The position numbers and the translations under genes were made by a program. The notes under the pieces were generated by a model. The model searched no databases, was not told the origin of the DNA, and was given only the letters and a program-made list of their open reading frames with translations. 51,379 bases of DNA from JBDTVS01 sp040007095 (GTDB lineage: Bacteria; Acidobacteriota; Vicinamibacteria; Vicinamibacterales; CAVVIG01). The stretch is taken from contig JBDTVS010000024.1 in NCBI GenBank assembly GCA_040007095.1, positions 1-51,379 on the forward strand, given 5' to 3'. Positions 43,398 to 51,319 of this stretch are shown one piece after another (positions within the stretch are counted from its first letter, which is position 1; each line of letters begins with the position of its first letter).

Positions 43398-44132
43398 CTA
43401 GTGGAAGGCAGCCGCCGGTTCTTCTGCGATGAGTGTCGCGTCGTTGAGAATGACCAGATCGACTCGGCGGTTTCTGGCGCGGTCGTCCGCCGACCCGTTG
43501 CCGGCGCGCGGGTGGAACTCCGCGTAGCCGGCGGCGGAGAGCCGGTCCGGCGCAATGCCGCCGCGCTCGACGAGCAGTGAGACCACGCGCGTCGCGCGCG
43601 ACGTGGACAGATCCCAATTCGAGCGGAACCGATCGGTGTGAATCGGCAAATCGTCCGTGTGACCTTCCACCCGGATTGGGTTCGCGACTCGTGCCACCGT
43701 CGAAGCGACCCGAGCCATGAGCGCTTGGGCCGACAGAGACATCTCGTCGCTGCCGACCGCAAAGAGCCCGGCTTCCGGAATCGACAGAATCACGCCGCGA
43801 CGGTCGGTGCTCACCTCGACCCGATGCGTTGCCAGCTCCGGCGCGAGCTCGCGCACGATGATCGGGCGGATGTCGGAGATGGCGGCGGGGGCAGGGTTGC
43901 CGCGCGACTCACTCTCTGGGCGCGCCACGGCGCGGGCAGCCGCCGGGTGTTCGCGCGATGGTTCGTCGAACGCCTGCTGTACGCCCTTTGCGACTTTGGT
44001 CAGCTTCTCCGCGTCCACACTGGAGATCGCGTACATGGTCGCGAAGAGCGCAAAGAGCAATGTGCTGAAGTCCGCATAGGAGACCAGCCATCGATCCTGG
44101 GACGGCGTGCGGGTTCTGATCGCGTGCTTCAT
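43398..44132 (-). CDS. motB: Flagellar stator protein MotB (set 3)
   Basis: 244 aa from the ATG at 44132: the TTAGGAG ribosome site is nine bases before it and directly abuts the earlier in-frame ATG at 44141, so the inner start is favoured. Membrane helix with ion-binding Asp (RWLVSYADFSTLLFALFATMYAIS), then OmpA-like domain (IRVEGHTDDLPI, WDLSTSRATRVVSLL, GYAEFHPRAGNGSADDRARNRRVDLVIL). Very similar to set 1. Unlike set 1, motA and motB here are separated by palindromic copy 5. Confidence 0.95.
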   Translation of the reverse strand: MKHAIRTRTPSQDRWLVSYADFSTLLFALFATMYAISSVDAEKLTKVAKGVQQAFDEPSREHPAAARAVARPESESRGNPAPAAISDIRPIIVRELAPELATHRVEVSTDRRGVILSIPEAGLFAVGSDEMSLSAQALMARVASTVARVANPIRVEGHTDDLPIHTDRFRSNWDLSTSRATRVVSLLVERGGIAPDRLSAAGYAEFHPRAGNGSADDRARNRRVDLVILNDATLIAEEPAAAFH

Positions 44133-44146
44133 CGATGCCATCTCCT

Positions 44147-44309
44147 AACAGCTCGTGGTGAACGTCTGGCGCCGCACCGAGGCGGGCGAGGCCCCCGTCC
44201 GGCAAGGCGCGACGACCGAGAATACCGGGAGTATTTGAGCGAGGAGCCACGCAGCCGGCGGGGATGCATCGCTCGCCGAATGCAGCCAGGCTTTCACCAC
44301 GGGCTGTCA
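44147..44309. repeat. Palindromic repeat, copy 5 (type I arms) between motA3 and motB3
   Basis: Left end CAGCTCGTGGTGAACGTCTG, right end CCAGGCTTTCACCACGGGCT then GTCA. Core GGGCGAGGCCCCCGTCCGGC, GAATACCGGGAGTATTTGAG and GGGGATGCATCGC. The last three bases (TCA, minus-strand TGA) are the stop codon of motA3, and the other end abuts the ribosome site of motB3. Confidence 0.9.
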
Positions 44310-45107
44310 AGCCGCTTGACGAACGGCCGGCGCCGTCCGCGCTGGTGTGACGTAGCTGCGCAGCTGCTGCTCGATCAGCCTCGGGTTCAGACCTTCCTGC
44401 AACGCGATCATGCCTTCGATGATGACCTCGCGGTGCAGCGCTTCGTCGCGTGCGCGCGCCCGCAGCTTCGTCGCCAGCGGCAGCAGCACCAGATTGGCTG
44501 CGGCCACGCCGTAGACCGTGGCCACGAACGCGACCGCGATCCCGATCCCGAGCTTCGACGGTTCGCCAAGGTTCTGCATGACGCGAATCAGCCCCAGCAC
44601 GGCGCCGAGGATGCCCAGGGTCGGCGTGTAGCCGGCCGCGGTCTCGAGCACGTCGGCTGGCACCTCCGCCGCCGCGCGACGCGCCTGATTTTCGACGTCG
44701 AGAATCTGCCGCGTGGTTTTGGGAGTCGTGCCGTCGCTGACGAGCATCAGCGCGTTGCGCAGGAATTCATCCGAGGTCTGGTCGATCTCGGCCTCGAGCG
44801 CCAGCACGCCATGCCGTCGGGAAGCCATCGCGTAGCCGACCAGCCGCTTCACGATCAGATCGACGGCGTCGGCGTGCCCTCGAAAGGCGTCGAGTGCCGC
44901 CTTGACGGTGTGCACGACCTCCTTCAGTGAAAAACTGACGAGAACGGCCCCGAACGTGCCGCCGAACACGATCAGCGCAGCGGTCGGTTGCCAGAGCGAC
45001 TTGGCGCTGCCGCCATCGAGTGCCTGCGCGATCAGCACGACGCCGATCGCGATTGGCACGCCGGCGAGCGATGTCATGTCGATCCGGCGCCGGGGAGCTC
45101 TGTTCAT
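44307..45107 (-). CDS. motA: Flagellar stator protein MotA (set 3)
   Basis: 266 aa from the ATG at 45107, which overlaps the stop of flbD2 (ATGA). Same plan as set 1: GVPIAIGVVLIAQALDGG, ALIVFGGTFGAVLVSF, GYTPTLGILGAVLGLIRVMQ, GIAVAFVATVYGVAAANLVLLP. The C-terminal length matches MotA1, so the repeat at its 3' end replaced only the stop and not the tail. Operon order flbD2-motA3-[repeat]-motB3. Confidence 0.95.
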   Translation of the reverse strand: MNRAPRRRIDMTSLAGVPIAIGVVLIAQALDGGSAKSLWQPTAALIVFGGTFGAVLVSFSLKEVVHTVKAALDAFRGHADAVDLIVKRLVGYAMASRRHGVLALEAEIDQTSDEFLRNALMLVSDGTTPKTTRQILDVENQARRAAAEVPADVLETAAGYTPTLGILGAVLGLIRVMQNLGEPSKLGIGIAVAFVATVYGVAAANLVLLPLATKLRARARDEALHREVIIEGMIALQEGLNPRLIEQQLRSYVTPARTAPAVRQAA

Positions 45108-45319
45108 GACAACTCTCCCACCATGGCGAGGGTCGCCGCTCCCACGACCGTCTGTTTGTATCGAGTGATTCGCTCCACAATCTCCTCGGGTGTCTCGCGT
45201 AAGAAAATCCGATCGCCCGTCGTCAACCACACGAGCGTGTCGGGCGTCCGTTCGATGGTCACAATCAGATCCACGTTCAGCATGATGGTCGAACCGTCGA
45301 GTCGAGTCACAGCCACCAT
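45104..45319 (-). CDS. flbD: FlbD family flagellar protein (second copy)
   Basis: 71 aa from the ATG at 45319 (ACGGAGG ribosome site 7 bases before). MVAVTRLDGSTIMLNVDLIVTIERTPDTLVWLTTGDRIFLRETPEEIVERI parallels FlbD1. Coupled by a four-base overlap to motA3. The duplicated flbD-motA-motB arrangement with set 1 points to duplication of the whole operon. Confidence 0.93.
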   Translation of the reverse strand: MVAVTRLDGSTIMLNVDLIVTIERTPDTLVWLTTGDRIFLRETPEEIVERITRYKQTVVGAATLAMVGELS

Positions 45320-45481
45320 CAGACAGCCTCCGTAAGAGCACAGGTGCGCGAGGAGATGATCCACGTGGCGGACGTCATGACTGGACAGAACCGGTAACGC
45401 AGCATCTCGGCCAACCGGCCCCGGGTTCTGATCGAAGCCACCCCGACCCGTACGTCCCCGGCGAGGAGGTCGAGACGGACC

Positions 45482-46498
45482 CTACGCCGCGACACGTGTA
45501 CCTCCAAGTGTCGGAAGATCGCACGGGAGAAACGGCGCGCCGTCATCGACCGGCCGCCTCAGCCGGACTCCGATGAGATCGGCCTCGTGCTCGGGTGGCA
45601 GTCCCGTGCCCGGCCTGAGGACGGCGATGTCCTCGGCGCCGACAACATGGCCTGCGGGGAGACAACGAGTTGCACGGAGCGAGCGCCGGCTGCGGACGAG
45701 ATTGTCCGCTTCGGCCGGGAGACACTCCTTCCGACCGTGTCCGAGCGCGTCATTGGTCTCGGCCGCCAGACGCACCAGCGCCGCGAGCTCCGCCGATGTG
45801 ATCGACACGCCTCGGTTGACGACGTCCTTTTCTCCGTCGAGCCGGAGATGACACTCGTAGAGGCTGGCGCCCAACGAGATGGCGATCGGGACCGCCGAGG
45901 TGACGGTCGCGTGATCGGAGAGCCCGATTGGCAGACCGAAGTTGCCCGCCAGCGTCGCGATCGCACGAAGGTTCTCGCTGCCTCGAGGCACCGGGTAGGC
46001 AGACACACAATGTAGCAGCGCCGTGTAACGGCCACCCGCCCTTGCAGCCGACCAGATCGATTGCTGAATTTCGGACACCGTCGCCATGCCCGTCGAGAGA
46101 AGGACAGGCTTTCTGGTGCGGGCGCAGTAATCGATGAGCCCGTGATAGGTCAGGTCGCCGCTGGCGATCTTGTAGGCATCGACGTCGAGACGCTCCAGCA
46201 TGTCGACCGCACGCAGGGAAGACGGCGTCGCAATCACGGCAAGCCCGCGCGCGCGAGCCCGCGCGGCGATCGCCTGATAGGTCGGCTCGTCCAGCTCGCA
46301 TTGCCCGGAGGAGATCGGCTCCGAGCCGGTCATGACCGTCTGAAACGTGATCGCAGCCGCCCCGCCTTCGCCGGCGGCATCGACCAGAGCAAGTGCCCGG
46401 TCGAGCGGCCGGCCTCGAGTCGGCCCGATTTCGGCAATGACAAACAGCGGTTCGCCCGGGCCGATGCGCCGCCCTCCGATCTCAAGACTTCTTGGCAC
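45482..46498 (-). CDS. neuB: N-acetylneuraminate/pseudaminate synthase family protein
   Basis: 338 aa from a GTG start with AAGGAAG upstream. Condenses PEP with a hexosamine to make a nonulosonic acid. Motifs: LFVIAEIGPTRG, AAAITFQTV, VDAYKIASGDLTYHGLIDY, KPVLLSTGMATVSEIQQSI, LLHCVSAYPVP, IGLSDHATV and YECHLRLDGEKDVVNRGVS. A C-terminal antifreeze-like SAF domain (CLPAGHVVGAEDIAVLRPGTGL) is present. Beside a PseG-like gene it is more likely a pseudaminic or legionaminic acid synthase than a sialic acid synthase. Next to motor genes, so flagellin glycosylation is a reasonable inference. Confidence 0.92.
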   Translation of the reverse strand: MPRSLEIGGRRIGPGEPLFVIAEIGPTRGRPLDRALALVDAAGEGGAAAITFQTVMTGSEPISSGQCELDEPTYQAIAARARARGLAVIATPSSLRAVDMLERLDVDAYKIASGDLTYHGLIDYCARTRKPVLLSTGMATVSEIQQSIWSAARAGGRYTALLHCVSAYPVPRGSENLRAIATLAGNFGLPIGLSDHATVTSAVPIAISLGASLYECHLRLDGEKDVVNRGVSITSAELAALVRLAAETNDALGHGRKECLPAEADNLVRSRRSLRATRCLPAGHVVGAEDIAVLRPGTGLPPEHEADLIGVRLRRPVDDGAPFLPCDLPTLGGTRVAA

Positions 46499-46623
46499 TG
46501 TGACTTCCTTCCACGGTTGACCTGCCGTTCACCGCTCGCGGCGCGGCGAGTCCGATGCGGCCGCGTCGAACGTGCACGATGCACGGCATGTGCCGCCTTT
46601 TGATACGGCGAGGAATCGTGCCT

Positions 46624-47592
46624 TTATGCGACGCGGGGTTGCGCGAGGGAGCGCAGGCGGGCGGCGAACCGGAGCGCACCGCGGCCGTCGATCAGGCGTC
46701 TGCCAGCCGCCGAGATCCGACGTCGCGCGAATCGGTCGGCAAGGAGCCTGTCCACCGCGGCGCCTGCCCGGTCGACCACCAGTTGATTCGGTAATGCCCC
46801 AGCATCAATCGCTGCGCCTTGGGCGGCAAATGCTTCGATGGCCCCGCGCTGCGACGGCACAACCGACACGGCAACGACCGGAATACCGACAGCGCACGCC
46901 TCATAAAGCGTCACACCCCCACCGACCACTGCAACGTCGGATCGGGCGAGATCCCAGATCAGCCCGTCTGGACGATCTATCCAGCGTGCGGCGCCGAGTG
47001 AGGGTCTGGCCCCCCGGCTGAACCCGGCGGCAATAGAAATGCGCGCGCCCGGACAGCGGCGGGCAATGTCGAGCACGAGCGGCCGGACCAAGGAAACGAC
47101 GTGGCCCCCCCCGCCCAGCGCGATGAGCACGCGGGGCGTGGCCGGCCTGCGGCGCCCGCGGCGTTTGGCGCGCGCGACCATGACTCGAGGATCCAGAACG
47201 GCGAACCGTGGACCGTACAGCCCGGTGGTGCCTCCCAACGGCTGCGCCGAGACGTGGCCGTCGACGACCAGATCGGCCATCGTGCTGCCGACTCCGAGGT
47301 CGTGAATGGTCGCGGTGGCAATGCCCGCGCGCTTCGCTCGCAGGAGCCACGCGTCGGCATGCCTCGGCGACGGGTCGTCCACGATCGCGACATCAACTCC
47401 GGCCAGGTCGAGTCTGCCGGCCAGATCGAAGCCCAGCGCTCCAGCGGTATGCCTGGCGTCCGCACCTCCTCGTAACGAGACGCACGGCCGGACCGCCAAC
47501 GCTCGAGCCAACGCCCGGCAACGCATCAGATGTCCGAAGCCGATTCGCGGACCCGCCGCAGCGCGAAACAGGAACCTCGCGGACGTCGTCAT
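46624..47592 (-). CDS. pseG: PseG-like UDP-sugar hydrolase/glycosyltransferase-fold protein
   Basis: 322 aa. FRAAAGPRIGFGHLMRCRALARAL carries the GxGHxxRC motif with the catalytic His of PseG; VDVAIVDDPSPRHADAWL and VLIALGGGGHVVSLVRPLV follow; VVGGGVTLYEACAVGIPVVAVSVVPSQRG is the nucleotide-binding half. PseG removes UDP before condensation by NeuB/PseI, which is encoded 125 bases downstream on the same strand. Other genes of the pathway (pseB, C, H, F) are not in the window; the aminotransferase at 2.4 kb is too far to be assigned. Confidence 0.88.
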   Translation of the reverse strand: MTTSARFLFRAAAGPRIGFGHLMRCRALARALAVRPCVSLRGGADARHTAGALGFDLAGRLDLAGVDVAIVDDPSPRHADAWLLRAKRAGIATATIHDLGVGSTMADLVVDGHVSAQPLGGTTGLYGPRFAVLDPRVMVARAKRRGRRRPATPRVLIALGGGGHVVSLVRPLVLDIARRCPGARISIAAGFSRGARPSLGAARWIDRPDGLIWDLARSDVAVVGGGVTLYEACAVGIPVVAVSVVPSQRGAIEAFAAQGAAIDAGALPNQLVVDRAGAAVDRLLADRFARRRISAAGRRLIDGRGALRFAARLRSLAQPRVA

Positions 47593-47706
47593 GCCCGTAT
47601 TGTCTCCCGGCCCTCGACGAACGGCCCATTCGGGGCTCGATTCTGAGCATTCAGCCCGCAGAGCGGGACCGGATGGCGAGGGCGTGAGTCAACATGCTGA
47701 CAACTA

Positions 47707-47787
47707 TTTTCTGGCAGCACACCGATTTCTGGCAGCACACCGAGCACACCGAGCAAAGACCAGAATTTGTCGGTGATCTCGGTGATC
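47707..47787. repeat. Direct repeats and 9-base periodic palindrome
   Basis: TTTCTGGCAGCACACCGA occurs twice in tandem, followed by GCACACCGAG and, after a spacer, CGGTGATCTCGGTGATC, which pairs with the CACCGAG units. Unit spacing is nine bases. Confidence 0.6.
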
Positions 47788-47841
47788 CGCTCAGAAGATC
47801 GATGCAACCCATCTCGCTCCCCCTGAAGCGCACCACGAAAT

Positions 47842-47932
47842 ACAACGTTCAACGCGGAGACCGCAGAGAAGGCGCAGGGAAGATCCCCAGTGAAGCTCTG
47901 CGATCTCTGCGTGCTCTGCGTGCAAACGTTGT
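47842..47932. repeat. 91-bp palindrome with 9-base periodic arms
   Basis: Ends ACAACGTT and AACGTTGT are exact inverted copies. Left arm units GCGGAGACC, GCAGAGAAG, GCGCAGGGA; right arm CTCTGCGAT, CTCTGCGTG, CTCTGCGTG. The two arms pair imperfectly around a GATCCCCAGTG loop. Confidence 0.75.
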
Positions 47933-48124
47933 GATTTCATTCCACGGGGTGCGCTGCCCCGTTCATGACGACTCGGTGGTAAACCCGTCAAACGGTTGAC
48001 AGTGACCCACGACCGATGGCGGGCAGGACACGAAGACGAAGGATGGGGGTCCTCGCTTGTCATGCCGTTGCGGCCGCACAAGGGAGAAACCCGTTCGATT
48101 GCGATGCCGAGATCGGGCGGCCCG

Positions 48125-48967
48125 TTACGCCGAGCGCTGCGGCGATACCATCCCGCGGCGCCACGCGGGCTGGAGGCGATCGGCGATTTCCTGGAGGCAC
48201 GGCTCGGGGATATCGAAGCGATTGGGATCGCTGGCAAACCGCAGGAACGCAAGCCTCAGCTCCGCTCGCGACGCATCTGCGATCCAGGTGGCGAAGTCGG
48301 GCAACAGGACAACCGCGAGATCGAGCCGGATTGCCGTGCCCGCGCATGCCACATCGAGGTATGGCGCGCGCCACTCGAGTCGAGAGGGAAACGGAAGCGG
48401 CGGGACGTCGCCCAGCCGGAAGAACGGCGAGCCGGTCGGCAGCGGAAATCGCCCTGGAATCCAGGCGCCCGCGTGGCCGCCGATCTCCCCGATTGCCACG
48501 CCGTCGAGCTCGAACAGTTGGAGACGATGGTTGCCCTGATCTGCGACGATCAGCAGCCCGGCATCGATAGTTTCCCCGGACGAATCGGCCGTGTCGTCAC
48601 GGATGACCGCGACGTCGGTCGGCGTGTCGAGCTGACCGAGACGCGAACCGAAGCCTCCGAACGAGAAGAGCGGCCGGCCATTCCGATCGAGCACGTCGAT
48701 GGTGTGCGTCTCAGGGTCGCAAATATAGATGCGCCCGCCCGGACAGTCGGCCTCGGCGACAAACGTGGCCCCGGTCGGCCGGCTCTGGTCGCACGCCTGT
48801 ATTGCGGGCGCCACGCCGAGATCTATGACGGCGGTGCTCGCCATCAGCCGAAGCGCCAGTCTGGGCGTCGAACCGGCGTAGGCAGCCGGCGCGGCATGCT
48901 GGGAATCGCCGTTCACTGTTTCGGTCTGCTTCACATCGTCCCCGAAGAATTGCTCGCTGACACTCAT
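48125..48967 (-). CDS. NHL-repeat protein
   Basis: 280 aa, no clear signal peptide. TGATFVAEADCPGGRIYICDPETHTIDVLDRNGRPLFSFGG, LGQLDTPTDVAVIRD and LLIVADQGNHRLQLFELDGVAIGEIGG are NHL beta-propeller blades. Too few blades for a full six-bladed propeller. The C-terminal part (LRFASDPNRFDIPEPCLQEIADRLQP) is different and probably helical. Its start overlaps the stop of the upstream gene (ATGA), so they form a two-gene operon. Possible protein-protein scaffold in the motility/glycosylation region; role unknown. Confidence 0.8.
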   Translation of the reverse strand: MSVSEQFFGDDVKQTETVNGDSQHAAPAAYAGSTPRLALRLMASTAVIDLGVAPAIQACDQSRPTGATFVAEADCPGGRIYICDPETHTIDVLDRNGRPLFSFGGFGSRLGQLDTPTDVAVIRDDTADSSGETIDAGLLIVADQGNHRLQLFELDGVAIGEIGGHAGAWIPGRFPLPTGSPFFRLGDVPPLPFPSRLEWRAPYLDVACAGTAIRLDLAVVLLPDFATWIADASRAELRLAFLRFASDPNRFDIPEPCLQEIADRLQPAWRRGMVSPQRSA

Positions 48968-49602
48968 GACATGCTCCGCGCCGCCAATTCGACCGACTGC
49001 TGCTCACCGTCGCCTGTGGCGCGGATGACCGCCGCCCAGTGCGGCAGAAGATCCGCCACCTCGTACTCGAGGACATCGGCCACCGAGATCCAGTCTTCGT
49101 TCACCTGGAAGTCGATCAGAGACTCGAGGCTCCCCTGCAACCGTTTCACAAACTCGTCTCCGGGCGTTTCCGCCTCGCCCGGACGCGATGACGCCTCCGA
49201 GTGCCGGACAATGCCCGTCAAGCTATGAAGCAGCTTGAAAGCTGACACAATGTCGGCCAGCCGGCTGTGCGCACGCTTCAGGTCGTGAAGGCGAAACGCG
49301 TCGGCCGCCTGGCGGGCCGATTCCGCCAACGCACCGAGACTGCCAAGGGCCGTCTCTCTCGCGAAGGCAATCAGTTCCCCATTCGTGGACCGTTCGACGT
49401 CGATGGGTGCGATCCCATCCAGCTTCAGATCCAAAGACTCGGGCTCTCGGAATGTCGGCTGGTCGACACCTGCAAACCGGACCGCCGCCACAACGACGCG
49501 CTCCAGACCTTCGCCGCGTTCCAACGTGGCCAGCAACTGTCCCCACGTTTTCGATCCTGCTTCGATGTCGTGCGCGAGTCCGTTTACCGTGCAGATGCTC
49601 AT
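48964..49602 (-). CDS. Hypothetical protein coupled to NHL-repeat gene
   Basis: 212 aa. N-terminal ~75 residues look like a small alpha/beta (perhaps beta-grasp) domain (TVNGLAHDIEAGSKTWGQLLATLERGEGLERVVVAAVRFAG); the rest is strongly helical (ALAESARQAADAFRLHDLKRAHSRLADIVSAFKLLHSL). No signal peptide or membrane segment. Translationally coupled to the NHL gene and divergent from a glycosyltransferase. No family recognised; a chaperone-like partner for flagellar or glycosylation proteins is only a guess. Confidence 0.75.
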   Translation of the reverse strand: MSICTVNGLAHDIEAGSKTWGQLLATLERGEGLERVVVAAVRFAGVDQPTFREPESLDLKLDGIAPIDVERSTNGELIAFARETALGSLGALAESARQAADAFRLHDLKRAHSRLADIVSAFKLLHSLTGIVRHSEASSRPGEAETPGDEFVKRLQGSLESLIDFQVNEDWISVADVLEYEVADLLPHWAAVIRATGDGEQQSVELAARSMS

Positions 49603-49636
49603 TCGAGAACTCCTGGAAACCGTGTAAGCGAAAACC

Positions 49637-51319
49637 TTGCCACGTCCGGGAGGAGCCGGTTGGAGCCTGTCGTTGCTTTCGCCACGCGCTGCGAATATCG
49701 TCGTCTGCTTAGGTGCGACGCTGACGAAACGCTTCGGTACAATCTTCCCGTTCCTGGAATCGGGGCGTCAGCCTCGTCAGCTCGGCCGGCTCGTGGCGAA
49801 CTCCGACTTTGCCAAGGCGGTGCTCTCGTACGGGTCATTCGACGAGTTCGTGTTCGCCAACACGTCGGTATCGAACCTGAGAATTTTCGCCGAGACGGTT
49901 CAGCAGTGGGGTGTGCCCGCCGAGCGGCTGGCGAACGTCCGCTACGTCAGCTACGTCAATCTCCCCTCACTGTTGCAGCGCGAGCCGTTCCATGTGTTCC
50001 ACCTTGGCGGGTGGGGCGCGTTCATGCCCGGTCTCCACTACATCCGCGCCCGGTACGCATCGAACCCCTGGCCTATCACCGCCGTGACGCATTCGTTGAA
50101 CGGCCGCGAGGTCATCGACCACGCCGTGCGGGTGTCGCGAAGCGGCATGGCCCACTACGATGCGATCTTCTGTACGAGTCGGGACGGACGCGAAGCGCTG
50201 CGAAAGCTCCTGGCTGGAGGATCGGCCATCGCCGGCGGCAGTTTCGCGGGCCGCCTCGAGCACCTGCCGCTCGGAATCGACGACGATCTCGTCGCGCGCT
50301 CCGGGAACCGCGAGCGTGGGCGGGCGCGGCTTCGGATTCCGACGGATACCGTCGTGCTGCTGGTGCTCGGCCGCATGACCCCATTCCAGAAGATGGACCT
50401 GGCGCCGCTCCTGCGCACCTTCGCGCGGCACGTCTTGCCGCGGAGCTCCCGCCCGGTGTGCCTGCTCCTTGCCGGCAGTGCCTCACCGGACGATCTCAGC
50501 CTGCTCACTTCGAGCATCGAACGCTACGGCATCGCCGGACACGTCAGACTGCAGGCGAACTTTGCGGCTGAGCAGAAACCGGACGTGCTCGCGGCGGCGG
50601 ACATCCTCGTCTCGCCGGTCGACAACACGCAGGAAACATTCGGCCTGAGTCTCCTCGAAGCGATGGCCGCCGGCCTTCCCATCGTCGCGTCGAGATTCGA
50701 CGGCTACAAGGATCTGGTCGAAGACGGCGTCGACGGCTTTCTCATCGACAGCTATGCCAGTCCCATCGACCCGATGGCAGAATGGTTCGACTTGCTCGAT
50801 CCGAACATCGCGCAGTTGTTTCAATCGCAGGGGGTCGCGATCGACATGGAACAGCTCGCCGATCGTGTGCTGGTGTTGATTGGCGATGAAGCACGCCGCG
50901 CCGAAATGGCGGCTGCGGGCCGCGCCAAGGTCGGCCGGGAATTTCGATGGAGCCAGGTCATCGCGCGCTACGAGGCGACATGGGATCGACTCTCGGCCGA
51001 GGCTACGCGTACCGGCCTAGTACCGCCTTCAGAGCCGGATAATCCGTTCAACCTCGGTCCCGAATCGATCTTCTCGCACTACACGTCTCACGCATTCCCG
51101 CCGGGCCAGCGAGTCACCGCCACCACCCAATCGCTCGACGACACGCCGTACAACGAGGCCACCGTCGTGCTCCGGCCGGTGCTGCTTCAGTCGCTGCTCG
51201 CCCGAGCGCGTGAAGGCGCCGTGCTCGAGGACCTGGTCGCATCTGCCAGCGCACCGCGAGGCCACGCGTGGTACGCGCTCACGTGGCTTCTCAAATACGG
51301 ACTGCTGCGCCTGGACTAG
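49637..51319 (+). CDS. Glycosyltransferase, GT4 family, with C-terminal extension
   Basis: 560 aa from a TTG start (start uncertain; a slightly later one is possible). NIVVCLGATLTKRFGTIFPF opens an N-terminal domain ending in VFHLGGWGAFMPGLHYIRARY. The donor domain has VLLVLGRMTPFQKMDLAPLL, LLLAGSASPDDL, VRLQANFAAEQKPDVLAAADILVSPV and TFGLSLLEAMAAGLPIVASRFDG, a full GT4 set. About 90 residues after the GT domain (ESIFSHYTSHAFPPGQRVTATTQ...) are an extra C-terminal domain that I do not recognise. Near nonulosonate and motor genes, it may glycosylate flagellin. Confidence 0.9.
   Translation: MPRPGGAGWSLSLLSPRAANIVVCLGATLTKRFGTIFPFLESGRQPRQLGRLVANSDFAKAVLSYGSFDEFVFANTSVSNLRIFAETVQQWGVPAERLANVRYVSYVNLPSLLQREPFHVFHLGGWGAFMPGLHYIRARYASNPWPITAVTHSLNGREVIDHAVRVSRSGMAHYDAIFCTSRDGREALRKLLAGGSAIAGGSFAGRLEHLPLGIDDDLVARSGNRERGRARLRIPTDTVVLLVLGRMTPFQKMDLAPLLRTFARHVLPRSSRPVCLLLAGSASPDDLSLLTSSIERYGIAGHVRLQANFAAEQKPDVLAAADILVSPVDNTQETFGLSLLEAMAAGLPIVASRFDGYKDLVEDGVDGFLIDSYASPIDPMAEWFDLLDPNIAQLFQSQGVAIDMEQLADRVLVLIGDEARRAEMAAAGRAKVGREFRWSQVIARYEATWDRLSAEATRTGLVPPSEPDNPFNLGPESIFSHYTSHAFPPGQRVTATTQSLDDTPYNEATVVLRPVLLQSLLARAREGAVLEDLVASASAPRGHAWYALTWLLKYGLLRLD

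Larger units (their letters stand above)
47593..48124. other. Intergenic region holding two periodic repeats
   Basis: About 530 bases between two minus-strand genes with no supported ORF. It contains the repeat elements at 47707-47787 and 47842-47932, listed separately. The remainder (47933-48124) shows nothing recognisable. Confidence 0.5.

Noticed and set aside
45319..45546. 75-aa minus-strand ORF before flbD2
   Set aside because: Overlaps the 3' end of the neuB-like gene, no ribosome site and no protein-like pattern.
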